Below, piece by piece: positions 9,042-18,318 of a DNA stretch of 64,000 nt (position 1 is the first letter of the stretch; the number at the start of each line of letters is the position of its first letter). Both the position numbers and the translations under genes were made by a program. Under the pieces are notes generated by a model. It had not been told where the DNA came from, did not search any database, and worked only from the letters and a program-made list of their open reading frames with translations. The stretch comes from CAZTTG01 sp964615935 (GTDB taxonomy: Bacteria > Planctomycetota > UBA1135 > GCA-002686595), in NCBI GenBank assembly GCA_964615935.1, contig CAZTTG010000016.1, forward strand, positions 1 through 64,000, read 5' to 3'.

Positions 9042-10288
9042 GGAGCCTTCTTCGGGCCCGGCCCGGCGGTCTCCTCCTCCTCGTCGTCCAGGGCGCGCCG
9101 GAAGAGGCTCCCGAGGTTGGTCTCGACCGGCCGGTCGTCCCGGATCACCTCCTCGACCAGCGAGGAGTCCACCGCGTCCTCCGAGCCGATCACGGCCCCC
9201 CGGGTGTCCAGCCGCGAGAGGGACAGGCGCTGGGCGTGGGCGTCGATCTCCTGGATGCGCACCGGAAGCTCCTGGTCCGGCTTGAGCAGGTCGTGGGGGC
9301 GCCGCGGGCGGTCGCTGGAGCTGAGCTGGGAGACGTGCAGGAGGCCCTCCAGCCCGGGCTCGAGCTCCATGAAGGCCCCGAAGGGCATCAGGCGCACCAC
9401 CTTGGCGGTGACCACCTGGTCGGTGCGGTAGCGGTGGCCCACGGTCTCCCAGGGGTCGGGCTCGAGCTGCTTCATGCCCAGGCCGATGCGCTTGCCGCCC
9501 TCCTGGACGTTCAGCACCTGGACCTGGACGTCCTGGCCCACCTCGACCTCGTCGTTGGGGTCCTCGACGCGCCGGCGCGACATGTTGGACACGTGGACCA
9601 GTCCCTCGACCCCGCTGCCCAGGTCGACGAAGGCCCCGAAGGGCTCGACGCGGGTGACCTTGCCGGTGATGACCAGACCCGGCTGCAGGGCTCCGACGGC
9701 GTTCTCGAGCGCCTCCTCGCGCTCGGAGGCCAGCACCCTGCGGCGCGAGAGCAGGACGCGCTTGCGGCCGCGATCGACCTCCAGCACCTCGCACACGAAG
9801 CTCTGGTCGACGCAGGTGGAGAGGTCCTCGATGCGGCGCAGGTCGATGTGGGAAGCCGGCATGAAGGCCGACAGGGGGCCGATCTTGAGCTCCAGGCCGC
9901 CGGTGTTGTGGCCGGTGACCCGGGCCTGGACCCGCGCGCCGGGATAGATCTCGTTCCAGGCGGCCAGGACCTTGGCCTGCCGACGGGTGAGGTTCCACAG
10001 CCCGTCCTCGGCCTGGCCGTTGAGGCTGAAGTCGAACACCTCGCCGACCTTGGGGGGGTCTTCGAACTCCTCGGTCGAGATCACCCCCTGGACGCGGGGG
10101 CCCAGCTCCACGATCACGTCGTTGCCGTTGATCCCCACGACGGTGCCGCGGTGCAGGCGGGGGTCGTCGGGGCCGCCGGCGCTCCGCTCGAGGCCGCTGG
10201 GCTCCAGGCTCTGCAGGTCGACGCCCTCCAGGGCGGCGTCGATCTCGGACAGCATGGGATCGGACTCTTCGGGCTGCTTGGGGCTCAT
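9035..10288 (-). CDS. S1-domain RNA-binding protein with four S1 repeats, 417 aa
   Basis: Four OB-fold S1 domains are visible at roughly residues 45-110 (GTVVGINGNDVIVELGPRVQGVIS), 115-180 (ARVTGHNTGGLELKIGPLSAFMP), 205-272 (GKVTRVEPFGAFVDLGSGVEGLVHVS) and 290-365 (AKVVRLMPFGAFMELEPGLEGLLHVS). The arrangement matches the core of ribosomal protein S1, but it is shorter than the six-domain enterobacterial protein. It is either the main ribosomal S1 or an S1-like translation factor. I chose the ATG at 10288 (MSPKQPEES); a Pro-rich 24-residue extension upstream to 10360 is probably 5' leader. An acidic tail (DDEEEE) closes the protein. Confidence 0.85.
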   Translation of the reverse strand: MSPKQPEESDPMLSEIDAALEGVDLQSLEPSGLERSAGGPDDPRLHRGTVVGINGNDVIVELGPRVQGVISTEEFEDPPKVGEVFDFSLNGQAEDGLWNLTRRQAKVLAAWNEIYPGARVQARVTGHNTGGLELKIGPLSAFMPASHIDLRRIEDLSTCVDQSFVCEVLEVDRGRKRVLLSRRRVLASEREEALENAVGALQPGLVITGKVTRVEPFGAFVDLGSGVEGLVHVSNMSRRRVEDPNDEVEVGQDVQVQVLNVQEGGKRIGLGMKQLEPDPWETVGHRYRTDQVVTAKVVRLMPFGAFMELEPGLEGLLHVSQLSSSDRPRRPHDLLKPDQELPVRIQEIDAHAQRLSLSRLDTRGAVIGSEDAVDSSLVEEVIRDDRPVETNLGSLFRRALDDEEEETAGPGPKKAPQ

Positions 10289-10436
10289 GGGTCGCGGGAG
10301 GGGCGGGAAGGGGGTCGGGGGGTGTACGCCCGGCTCCGACCGGGGAGGGAGGCCCCTCATGTTACCGGCGGGCGGCGCTCCGCGTCAGCTCCCCCCTCTC
10401 CTCCGGGGGACAAATCCGTGAACGGCGCCCGGATCC

Positions 10437-11180
10437 TCAGCCGCGGCGGCTCAGCACCGAGACGCTGGCCTGGTCGGTGGGCCACAGGACGATCTCGCCG
10501 ACGTTCACGTGCGGGGGCCGGGAGACGGCCCACAGGACCGCTTCGGCCACGTCCTCGGGGGTGAGGGGGTCCACGCCGGCGTAGACGGCCTCGGCCCGCT
10601 CCCGGTCGCCCTCGAAGCGCACCAGGCTGAAGTCGGTCTTCACCATGCCCGGATCGACCGTGGTGCAGCGGATCCCCGTGCCGGCGAGGTCCAGGCGGAG
10701 GGCCTCGTAGATCGCCCGGACCGCGAACTTGCTGGCGCAGTAGACCCCGCCCCCCGCGTAGACGTTGCGGCCCGCCACGCTGCCGAGCGTCACCATGTCG
10801 CCGCCGCCGCGTCGAGCCATGCCCGGGACGACCGCGCGTAGGACGTGCAGGACTCCCTTGACGTTGGTGTCGATGACCCGGTCGTCGCCCTCGGCGCTCC
10901 CCTCGTGCAGGGGGCCCAGGCCCACGGCCATGCCGGCGTTGTTGACCAGGATCTCGATCGGGCGGTCGGCCAGGGCGGCCTCCACCGCGGCGGCGTCGCG
11001 CACGTCGAGCTCGAGCACGTCGGCCGCGCCGATCTCGGAGGCCAGGGCCTCCAGCCGCTCGCGCCGCCGGGCGGCCAGGAGGACCTTCGCGCCGGCGCCG
11101 GCGAGGGAGCGGGCGATGGCGGCGCCGATGCCGGCGGAGGCGCCGGTGACGAGGGCCAGCTTGTCTTGCAGGGTGTTCAT
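10437..11180 (-). CDS. Short-chain dehydrogenase/reductase, 247 aa
   Basis: A classical SDR of about 250 residues. The NAD(P)-binding TGASAGIGAAIA is at about residues 12-23, followed by the NNAG motif (LVNNAGMA) and the catalytic Ser-Tyr-Lys set as LGSVAGRNVYAGGGVYCASKFAVR. AARRRERLE after strand 2 favours NADP(H). The sequence resembles the YdfG-like serine/3-hydroxy acid dehydrogenase branch, but the substrate cannot be fixed from sequence. The start is the ATG at 11180 (MNTLQDKLALVTG). It is divergent from the amidohydrolase gene with a 159-nt shared upstream region. Confidence 0.9.
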   Translation of the reverse strand: MNTLQDKLALVTGASAGIGAAIARSLAGAGAKVLLAARRRERLEALASEIGAADVLELDVRDAAAVEAALADRPIEILVNNAGMAVGLGPLHEGSAEGDDRVIDTNVKGVLHVLRAVVPGMARRGGGDMVTLGSVAGRNVYAGGGVYCASKFAVRAIYEALRLDLAGTGIRCTTVDPGMVKTDFSLVRFEGDRERAEAVYAGVDPLTPEDVAEAVLWAVSRPPHVNVGEIVLWPTDQASVSVLSRRG

Positions 11181-11339
11181 GTTTCGTTTCGAGGGGGAGG
11201 CCGGACAGGGTAGCGAGCGGGCGGGGGGATGCGAGGGCGGAGGCGCGGTCGGGCGCGACCCCCGATCCTGGCGCACCGCGGGGAGCCGGTGCAGAATGCC
11301 TCTCCCGCCGGCTCCGCCGGCCCTTCCCCGGAGGTCGCG

Positions 11340-13052
11340 ATGCTCTTCCCCGCCCTGCTCCTGGTATCGTCGCTGGCCACGTCTGCCCCCGAACCGTCGA
11401 AAGACGACATCCAGTCTCCCAGGCCCGTGGAACCCCCGAACGTCCTCTACACGGGCCCCCGCTTCTACCTCTCGGCCGAGGGCCCGGTGGTGGAGGCGAT
11501 CCTGGTCCGCGCCGGCTACGTCCTCGCCGCCGGCAGCCTGGCCGAGATCGAGGTGCGGGCGAAGGCCTTGTCCGCGCGCTACCGGGTGGAGGAGCTGCCC
11601 GCGGGGGTCGCGGTCCCCGGCTTGCAGGACGCCCACGGCCACGTGGAGAGCTACGGCCGCTCCCTCGAGATCGTGGACCTGGTGGGCGTGAAGAGCCTGG
11701 AGGAGCTGGTGGAGCGCGTGGTCGCCCGGGCGGCGCGGATGCCGGAGGGCACCTGGATCGAGGGCCGGGGCTGGGACCAGAACCTGTGGCCCGTGCGGAT
11801 CATGCCCCGTCACGGAGCCCTGAGCCGGGCGGTGCCCGACCACCCGGTCTATCTCTCGCGCGTGGACGGCCACGCGGCCTTCGTCAACCTGAAGGCGCTC
11901 GAGCTGGCCGGGCTCGACGGGAATATCGGGGATCCCGTGCCGACACCAGGCGGTGAGATCCTGGTGGACGAGGGCGGCCGCGCCACGGGGGTGCTGATCG
12001 ACACGGCCATGGGGCTCGTGGGCCGACACATCCCCGGGGCCACCCACGAGGACAGCCGCCGACGGATCCTGTTGGCGCAGGAGAAGCTGCTCTCGATGGG
12101 GATCGTGTGCGCGCACGACATGGGCGTTCCTCCCTCGACGGTCGAGATCCTGCGGGAGCTCTGCGAGGCGGACCTCCTGAAGATGCGCGTCATCGTCTAC
12201 CTGGCCGGCAACGACGGCCTCCCCGACGAGGTGCTGGCGCGCTATCCCGAGTCCATCGACTCCGGAAGGGTCGTGGTGAAGGGCGTCAAGCTGATGATCG
12301 ACGGCGCCCTGGGCTCGCGGGGCGCGGCCATGCTGGAGGACTACTCGGACCGGGCCGATCACAAGGGGCTCATGCGCTTCAGCGTCGCGGAACTGCAGGC
12401 CCTGGTCGAGCGCTACGGGCGCGCCGGGCTGCAGCCGGCCACCCACGCCATCGGAGACGGCGCCAACCGCGCGGTCCTGGACGCCTACGAGCTGGCCATG
12501 GATCGCGTGGGGGAGCTGTGCGACCTGCGCCCGCGGCTGGAGCACGCCCAGATCGTGGCTCCGGAGGACTGGCCCCGCCTGGCCATCCTGGGGGTCGTTC
12601 CCTCCATGCAGCCGATCCACGCCACCTCGGACATGCGCTGGGCCGGGGATCGCGTCGGCTTCGACCGCATCGCCGGGGCCTACGCCTGGCGGCGCCTGGC
12701 GCCGGACACCGACGCCCTGGCCTTCGGCAGCGACTTCCCGGTGGAGAGCCCCGACCCGCTGCCGGGCCTGTACGCGGCGCGCACCCGGACGGACGCCAGC
12801 GGCCAGCCGGCGGGCGGCTTCCTGGCCGACCAGCGCCTGAGCGGCGCCGAGGCCCTGGCGGGCTTCACCAGCGGGGCGGCCCGGGCGATCGGCGAGGAGG
12901 ACCACCGAGGCCGCCTGCTGCGCGGCTACAGGGCCGACCTCACGGTGCTCGACGTGGACCCCGTGACCTGCGAGCCGGCCGCGCTGCTCGAGGCCCGGGT
13001 CCTCTTGACCATGGTCGATGGCGAGATCGCCTACCGCGCCGAGACCCGCTGA
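11340..13052 (+). CDS. Exported YtcJ-like amidohydrolase, 570 aa
   Basis: Metal-dependent hydrolase of the amidohydrolase superfamily (COG1574, YtcJ-like). The N-terminus MLFPALLLVSSLATSA looks like a short signal peptide, so the enzyme probably acts outside the cytoplasm. Metal and catalytic motifs are in order: PGLQDAHGHVESYG, KGVKLMIDGALGSRGAAM with the bridging Lys, THAIGDGANRAVLDAYE, RLEHAQIV, and AFGSDFPVESPDPLPG with the catalytic Asp. Substrates of this family are mostly unknown amides or carbamates. The ATG at 11340 follows a gaggtcgcg sequence. The OsmC-like gene begins 24 nt downstream and is probably co-transcribed. Confidence 0.9.
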   Translation: MLFPALLLVSSLATSAPEPSKDDIQSPRPVEPPNVLYTGPRFYLSAEGPVVEAILVRAGYVLAAGSLAEIEVRAKALSARYRVEELPAGVAVPGLQDAHGHVESYGRSLEIVDLVGVKSLEELVERVVARAARMPEGTWIEGRGWDQNLWPVRIMPRHGALSRAVPDHPVYLSRVDGHAAFVNLKALELAGLDGNIGDPVPTPGGEILVDEGGRATGVLIDTAMGLVGRHIPGATHEDSRRRILLAQEKLLSMGIVCAHDMGVPPSTVEILRELCEADLLKMRVIVYLAGNDGLPDEVLARYPESIDSGRVVVKGVKLMIDGALGSRGAAMLEDYSDRADHKGLMRFSVAELQALVERYGRAGLQPATHAIGDGANRAVLDAYELAMDRVGELCDLRPRLEHAQIVAPEDWPRLAILGVVPSMQPIHATSDMRWAGDRVGFDRIAGAYAWRRLAPDTDALAFGSDFPVESPDPLPGLYAARTRTDASGQPAGGFLADQRLSGAEALAGFTSGAARAIGEEDHRGRLLRGYRADLTVLDVDPVTCEPAALLEARVLLTMVDGEIAYRAETR

Positions 13053-13075
13053 CCACGACCCGGAGACGAAGAACC

Positions 13076-13507
13076 GTGAGCGACGTCCACGTCGAGATCG
13101 AGTACCAGGGCCAGCTGCGCTGCGAGGCGGTGCACGGTCCCTCGGGCGCGCGCTTCGTGACCGACGCGCCCGTCGACAACTGCGGCAAGGGCGAGAGCTT
13201 CTCGCCCACCGACCTGGTCGCCACCGCCCTGGGCGCCTGCATGGTGACGATCATGGGCATCGCGGCCGAGAAGCACGGCTGGGACCTCACCGGCACGAAG
13301 GTTTCGGTGCGCAAGGGCATGGTGGCCGATCCCAGGCGGCGCATCGGCGAGATCGAGGTCGTGATCCGGGTGCCGCGCCCCCTGGACGAGCGCGCGCGCA
13401 AGGTCCTGGAGAAGGCCGCCCTCGCCTGCCCCGTGCGCCAGAGCCTGCCGGACGCCATGGAGCGGCCCATCCGCTTCGAGTGGGCGGGGGTCCCGGCGGG
13501 GAGCTGA
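13076..13507 (+). CDS. OsmC/Ohr-family protein, 143 aa
   Basis: Small alpha/beta protein of the OsmC family, thiol peroxidases that reduce organic hydroperoxides. Both reactive cysteines are present: one in LGACMVTIMG and one in LACPVRQSLP. FSPTDLVATALGAC is the conserved helix start. The sequence fits the YhfA/OsmC-like branch more than Ohr. Translation probably starts at GTG 13076; no ATG fits the N-terminus. It lies 24 nt after the amidohydrolase gene and ends 5 nt from the convergent sigma factor gene. Confidence 0.9.
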   Translation: MSDVHVEIEYQGQLRCEAVHGPSGARFVTDAPVDNCGKGESFSPTDLVATALGACMVTIMGIAAEKHGWDLTGTKVSVRKGMVADPRRRIGEIEVVIRVPRPLDERARKVLEKAALACPVRQSLPDAMERPIRFEWAGVPAGS

Positions 13508-13512
13508 GCTCC

Positions 13513-14133
13513 CTACTCGCCCTTGGAGCGCATGAGCTCGCGCAGGCGGGCCAGCGCCCGGCCGTGGCGCTTGTGGGCGGCCGGGATCGAGATCCCCAGG
13601 CGGCCGGCGGCTTCCTCGAAGCCCAGCTCCTCGTAGTCCACCATCCTCAGGATCGTCCGGTCGGCCTCGGGGAGCTCGTCCAGGCAGGCCTGCAGCCGCT
13701 CGACGGCCTCGTTGGAGGCGGCCTCGCGGGAGGGGGTGCGGGTGTCGATGGGCTCCGGGCCAGGGGCGCGGGGCTCGCCGGAGCGCTGCGCCGGGGGCTG
13801 GACCTCCCGCGCGGGCGAGCGCTTCTGGGCCCCCTCCCGCTCCACCGCCCGGGCCAGGGCCTGGTCGGCCAGGGTCGCCACGAGCTGGCGGAAGGCGCCC
13901 ACCCCCTGGTTCGTGAAGCGCTCGCGCATGCGCACCAGCTCGACCGCGGTGAGCTGGAGGATGTCGCTACCGCCCATGCGCGCCCGCAGCTCGCCCGGCA
14001 GGCGGCCGCGCATGCGGTCCACGATGCGGGGGGCCTCACGTTCGATCAGCGTTCCCAGGGCCGAATCGTCGCCGCTGGCGAAGCGGGAAAGGAGGTCCCG
14101 CGACTCCTGAGGGGTGGGGGGGGAGGGGGTCAT
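13513..14133 (-). CDS. ECF-like sigma-70 factor of planctomycete type, 206 aa
   Basis: Region 2 is divergent but recognisable in GGSDILQLTAVELVRMRERFTNQG with FRQLVATLADQALAR. A long variable, charged linker (KRSPAREVQPPAQR and onward) separates it from region 4, LDELPEADRTILRMVDYEELGFEEAAGRLGISIPAAHKRHGRALARLRELM. This pattern, including the GSDI motif in region 2, is typical of planctomycete ECF factors often linked to Ser/Thr kinases. The ATG at 14133 gives the usual length. It is divergent from the Kelch gene (195-nt gap) and close to the kinase-FGE pair, which suggests but does not prove a shared signalling role. Confidence 0.85.
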   Translation of the reverse strand: MTPSPPTPQESRDLLSRFASGDDSALGTLIEREAPRIVDRMRGRLPGELRARMGGSDILQLTAVELVRMRERFTNQGVGAFRQLVATLADQALARAVEREGAQKRSPAREVQPPAQRSGEPRAPGPEPIDTRTPSREAASNEAVERLQACLDELPEADRTILRMVDYEELGFEEAAGRLGISIPAAHKRHGRALARLRELMRSKGE

Positions 14134-14328
14134 CCGGGGAGGCTCGGAGGCAGGGGGAGCCTCCCCGGCCATTCTGCCAGCGCAGGCGAGATCGCGGGAG
14201 GAGGCCGACAGGGGTTCGGCAGAATCCGCGAAAACCCGGTCCGCGGCTGGGCTTCTTGCGGGTTGGAGGGGTGAACCGGCCCACAGGGCCTCGGGGCGGC
14301 GAAGACGGCCGCACAGAAAGGAGACGGG

Positions 14329-15897
14329 GTGAAGCGTATCGAAATGAGAATGGGGTGGATCGGCCTGGCGTGTGCCAGCCTGACCCTCGGGAACGTCGCG
14401 GGGGCCCAGTGTACCCAGACCACGGCCCAGCTCTCCGAGGCGAGGTCCGCGCACGTGTTCGGCGCCTCGGTGGGGCAGTGGGTCCTGATCGCGGGGGGGT
14501 ACAGGCACAGCACGGGGTCGACCACGGCGACCGTCGACGCCTACGACGCGTGCCTCGACCAGTGGAGCGCACTCGCGTTCCCCTCGGGTGTCGCCCGGAA
14601 CCAGGGGGCGACGACGACCCTGAACGATCTGGCGTTCTTCGCCGGGGGGCTCACCGGAAGCAGCGGTTCCAGCACGACCGACCAGATCGACATCTACGAC
14701 TCCAGCGTGGGGCCGCCCACGGACACCAACGCGTGGACGACGGCCAACCTCTCGGTGGCGCGACGCGGTCTCGCCGCGACCTCCATCGCCGGATGGGCGA
14801 TCTTCGCCGGGGGCCGGACCTCCTCGCCCTCCGCTGCGGTCGATCTCTACGAGTACGCCACCGGCACCTGGTACACGGGCCATGCCCTCCCCAGCGCCCG
14901 GTATCTCCTGGCAGCCACGACCGTCGGGCCCTACGCGATCTTCGTGGGCGGGCAGAACGACACCGCAGGGACGTCGACCGTGACCTTCTACGATTCGAGC
15001 ACCGGACTCGACCCCACCGACATCAACGCGTGGGGCACCGACCAGATGCTCTCGGTACAGCGCTACGGCCTGGGGGCCGCCACGGTGGGGACCAAGGCCT
15101 TCATCATCGGAGGTCTGGTGGACCACAGCGGTCCGACCACGGACGTGGTGGAGGTCTACGATTCGACCATCGGGCCCCCCAATGACCCGAATGCCTGGTC
15201 CGCCCCGGACAATCTCTCGCTCGGTCGCCACCACCCCATGGTCGCGACGGTCGGCCAGCGCATCTTCGTGGCGGGGGGCGTCGAGGGGGTCAGCGGCCCT
15301 CCCACAGACATCGTCGACGTCTACGACGACCTGAGCGGGCAGTGGAGCACGGCGTGCCTGTCACAGGCTCGCTATGGCGGAGGCGCGGGCGCTGCCTGCG
15401 GGCAGGCCGTCTTTGGCGGGGGATCGGTCTGGAGCTCCTCGCAATGGGCGGACGGCGACGTAGTGGACATCTTCCCCGATTGCGACGCCTGGAACTACTG
15501 CGATGCCACGGCCAACTCGACCGGAGTGCCGGCCAGCATCGGCTACACGGGCACGCTGAGCATCTCGACGAACGACTTCACCCTGACGGCCGCGGACTGC
15601 CCCTCCAGGAAGCCCGGTCTGTTCTTCTACGGGGGCGAGTGCGCCTACCTGCCCTTCGGCAACGGCTACCTGTGCGTCGGTGCGGGGGCGCCCGCGGTGT
15701 TCCGGCTCAATCCGCCGGTCAAGACGAGCGCGAGCGGCTCCGTGAGCCGGCTGGTCGATTTCACCCAATCCCCCGCGTGCTGCGGGGCGGGTCAGATCAC
15801 GCCCGGGTCCACCGGGTACTTCCAGTTCTGGTATCGCGATGTCGTCGGGGCGGGCTTCAACCTCACCGACGGGCTGAGGGCGACCTTCATTCCCTGA
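14329..15897 (+). CDS. Secreted Kelch-type beta-propeller protein with C-terminal planctomycete domain, 522 aa
   Basis: A signal peptide (about residues 1-26, ending GNVAGA before QCTQ) precedes seven repeats of about 50 residues. Each carries an [AIV]-[AG]-G-G turn and a VYD/IYD strand: LIAGGYR, FFAGGLTG, IFAGGRTS, IFVGGQND, IIGGLVD, FVAGGVEG and FGGGSV. Seven units fit one closed Kelch propeller. From about residue 385 the domain beginning CDATANSTGVPASIGYTG and ending GFNLTDGLRATF resembles a C-terminal module I know from many planctomycete exoproteins. It has six or more cysteines and may anchor or sort the protein. Translation starts at GTG 14329 with a clear aaaggaga ribosome binding site. 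Confidence 0.85.
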   Translation: MKRIEMRMGWIGLACASLTLGNVAGAQCTQTTAQLSEARSAHVFGASVGQWVLIAGGYRHSTGSTTATVDAYDACLDQWSALAFPSGVARNQGATTTLNDLAFFAGGLTGSSGSSTTDQIDIYDSSVGPPTDTNAWTTANLSVARRGLAATSIAGWAIFAGGRTSSPSAAVDLYEYATGTWYTGHALPSARYLLAATTVGPYAIFVGGQNDTAGTSTVTFYDSSTGLDPTDINAWGTDQMLSVQRYGLGAATVGTKAFIIGGLVDHSGPTTDVVEVYDSTIGPPNDPNAWSAPDNLSLGRHHPMVATVGQRIFVAGGVEGVSGPPTDIVDVYDDLSGQWSTACLSQARYGGGAGAACGQAVFGGGSVWSSSQWADGDVVDIFPDCDAWNYCDATANSTGVPASIGYTGTLSISTNDFTLTAADCPSRKPGLFFYGGECAYLPFGNGYLCVGAGAPAVFRLNPPVKTSASGSVSRLVDFTQSPACCGAGQITPGSTGYFQFWYRDVVGAGFNLTDGLRATFIP

Positions 15898-15951
15898 GGC
15901 GAGCGGGGCGTCGGGGATGCCGCGTCCCATCCGGGGGAGAGAGAGGGCGGG

Positions 15952-15975
15952 GGCCGGGCCGGCGACGGCCTGGCC
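15952..15975 (+). terminator. 10-bp hairpin with GCGA tetraloop after the Kelch gene
   Basis: GGCCGGGCCG pairs with CGGCCTGGCC (one G-U pair) around a GCGA loop of the stable GNRA class. It sits 55 nt after the Kelch stop and before the next promoter candidate. No U-tract follows. Confidence 0.4.
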
Positions 15976-16008
15976 TCCGCCCGTTCATCTCGGGACACCC
16001 GTTCGGGT

Positions 16009-16014
16009 TAGCAT
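16009..16014 (+). promoter_or_regulatory. Candidate -10 element (TAGCAT) for the kinase-FGE operon
   Basis: TAGCAT lies 6 nt before the GTG at 16021, consistent with leaderless transcription and supporting that GTG over the ATG at 16036. A TTCATC at 15984-15989 could be a poor -35 box with a 19-nt spacer. Confidence 0.3.
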
Positions 16015-16020
16015 GGCCCC

Positions 16021-18318
16021 GTGGATCCTCGAGGCATGAGCGCCGTTCCGGACTCGCTGACCGAGGCCGAGGTCGTCTTCCTCGGCTGGCTGCTCCAGGA
16101 GGGAGCGCCGACCGGGCTGGAGGAGCTGTGCGACGGCCACCCCGAGCTGGAGACCGAGCTCCGGGACCTGCACCGCCGCTTCGAGGCCGTCGCCAGCCGG
16201 ACCGACGGGGCCGAGGCGGGCGTGGTGGAGCGCCTGCGCTCGCTGCACGGCGAGGGCGAGCCCGAGGCGGAGGCGAGACCGCGGGCTCGGCGCGGCCAGT
16301 ACGAGCTCTGCCCGGAGCCCGTCGAGGGAGATCCGCCGGGCCAGGTCGCCGTGCGGGATCGAAGCCTGGGCCGGATCCTGGCGATGAGGATCCACGGGGA
16401 CGAGGGGGGCGGGCTGCGCTCCTTCCTGCGGGAGGCCGCGGTGCAGGCCCGGCTCGACCACCCCGGAGTCGTGCCGGTGCACGAGCTCGGCGTGGACGGA
16501 GAGGGGCGGGCCTTCTGCACCATGCCGCGCCTGCCAGCCGCGGGCGCCGGCAACGCGCTCGAGAGGGTGGGGGCCGGCGCGGAGGGCTGGACGCCCGGCC
16601 GCGCCATCGAGGTCCTCGTCCAGGTCTGCGAGACCCTGGAGGCGAGCCACGCCCGCGGCATCGTGCACGGCCAGCTCTCGTGGACGCAGGTGCAGGCGGG
16701 GGAGTACGGAGAGGTGCTCGTCGCCGGGTGGGGACGAGCTCGCGCGAAGGAGGACGTGGACGTGGACGCCCTGGCGCTGCGGGTCCACGCCGACCTCTCG
16801 CTGGGCGACGCGCCGGGCGGGGAGGGCCGCGCCGATCCCGGGGCTTGCTCCAGCGACGCCGAGCCCGATGCGGTCGATGCCTCGACGGACGTGCGTGGTC
16901 TCGGGGGGATGCTGCGCGAGCTGCTCCCCATCGCCTTCCCCGGCCGGAGCGCGGGGCCCCCCGAGCTGGCGGCCATCGCGCGCCGGGCCATGGAGACCCG
17001 GGAGGGCTCGGGCTACTCGGGCGTCGGCGATCTGGCGCGCGACCTGAGGGCCTACCTGGAGATGCGCGTGGTCCGCGCGCACCGCACGGGCGCGCTGACG
17101 GAGCTCCGCCTGTGGTTCCGGCGGCACCGGACCGCCACGGCCATCGCGGCCGCCTGCCTGCTCCTATGCCTCGCCTGCCTGAGCTGGTACGGGGTGTCCG
17201 AGGCCCGCACCGGCTCCGAGATCCTCGAACTGTCGGACGCGCAGGTGCTCGAGATCCTCGAGGGGAGCGCCCTGGGCCTCTGGCCGGCCCGCGCCCATCC
17301 CGACTGGGAGGCGGGGGCGCGGGCGTGGCTCGAGCGCGGAGACGCGCTGATGCAGCGCCTCGAGCTCCACCGGGAGCGACTGGATTGCCTTCTGGGGGAG
17401 CGCGCGGCCTCCGGGCGCGCCGCGCCCGTACAGGGGATTCCCCTCCCCGTGCGGCTGAGTCGGGAATGGACCGAGCGCCTGCGGCGGATGTGGAGGGCCG
17501 AGCTGGAGCGCGAGACGGACCTGGCCCGTCTAGGCTACCTCCGGGAGAACGAGGAGTGGGTGGAGGACTGGTGGCGATCCTGCCGCGAGGAGGCCAAGGC
17601 GGCGGGATGGGATCGCGGCCCGCGCCCGCAGCCGCAGAGCTGGCGGATCGAGCGGCTGGCGCAGCTGGTGGCTGGCCTGGAGCGCCTGGCCCTCGCGACT
17701 CCGGACCCCTACGACACGACGCGGTCCGGGCCCGCGCTGGGGACCGCGGCCGACGTGCGGCGCGCGCTGGTGTTCGTGCTGCTGCCCGGGGGGGACGGCG
17801 TGGCGCCCTTCCTCCTGTCCAAGTACGAGATGACCCAGGCCCAGTGGCAGCGCTTTCACACGGGCAACAGCTTCTATCAGTGCGGTCGGGAGGACGGGAT
17901 CCCCTTCGACGTGACCTGGCTGCACCCGGCCGAGCACAAGTCCCGCGCCGCGATCGAGTGGGTCCTCTCCCGCCTGGGCATGCAGCTCCCCACCGAGCGG
18001 CAGTGGGAGCGCGCGGCGCGCGCCGTGCGGGTCGAGGTGTCGGGTGCGCCGGCGGAGAACACCGGGGCGGAGGAGGACGGCTGGGCGATCCACGCGCCGG
18101 TGGGGAGCTTCCCCGCGAACGCCCTCGGGCTCCACGACGTGCTGGGCAACGTGGCCGAGCTGTGCCGCGAGGGCGAGGGCGAGGGCGGGGCCGCGTGGTT
18201 CGCCCGCGGCGGGACCTTCGACCTCCCGAATGCGCGCTCCGCCGCGGATCGCCGCCGCGCGTACGAGGTGGAGTCGAGCCGGATCGGCCTGCGCCCCGTG
18301 CTGGAGCTGGGACCGTGA
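16021..18318 (+). CDS. Membrane pseudokinase fused to an FGE-sulfatase-like domain, 765 aa
   Basis: The layout matches the next gene: N-terminal helical region (1-90), kinase-like domain (about 95-350), one transmembrane helix (about 372-393), a helical LWPARAHPDWEAG region, and a C-terminal FGE/SUMF1-like domain (about 575-765). The last contains LSKYEMTQAQWQRF, LPTERQWERAARA and LGLHDVLGNVAEL. The kinase catalytic residues are lost: the glycine-rich loop is gone, the VAIK Lys is Arg123 (AMRIH), HRD is His216-Gly-Gln, DFG/DWG is Gly236-Trp-Gly, and there is no APE segment. It should bind no ATP or bind it without transfer. GTG 16021 is preferred because of the nearby -10 element; ATG 16036 aligns with the paralogue start. 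Confidence 0.85.
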   Translation: MDPRGMSAVPDSLTEAEVVFLGWLLQEGAPTGLEELCDGHPELETELRDLHRRFEAVASRTDGAEAGVVERLRSLHGEGEPEAEARPRARRGQYELCPEPVEGDPPGQVAVRDRSLGRILAMRIHGDEGGGLRSFLREAAVQARLDHPGVVPVHELGVDGEGRAFCTMPRLPAAGAGNALERVGAGAEGWTPGRAIEVLVQVCETLEASHARGIVHGQLSWTQVQAGEYGEVLVAGWGRARAKEDVDVDALALRVHADLSLGDAPGGEGRADPGACSSDAEPDAVDASTDVRGLGGMLRELLPIAFPGRSAGPPELAAIARRAMETREGSGYSGVGDLARDLRAYLEMRVVRAHRTGALTELRLWFRRHRTATAIAAACLLLCLACLSWYGVSEARTGSEILELSDAQVLEILEGSALGLWPARAHPDWEAGARAWLERGDALMQRLELHRERLDCLLGERAASGRAAPVQGIPLPVRLSREWTERLRRMWRAELERETDLARLGYLRENEEWVEDWWRSCREEAKAAGWDRGPRPQPQSWRIERLAQLVAGLERLALATPDPYDTTRSGPALGTAADVRRALVFVLLPGGDGVAPFLLSKYEMTQAQWQRFHTGNSFYQCGREDGIPFDVTWLHPAEHKSRAAIEWVLSRLGMQLPTERQWERAARAVRVEVSGAPAENTGAEEDGWAIHAPVGSFPANALGLHDVLGNVAELCREGEGEGGAAWFARGGTFDLPNARSAADRRRAYEVESSRIGLRPVLELGP

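Noticed and set aside
15342..18314. Open frame continuing upstream of the second kinase across the Kelch and pseudokinase genes
   Set aside because: The translation there is Arg/Gly/Pro-rich shadow sequence. The kinase begins at GTG 18315, overlapping the previous stop.
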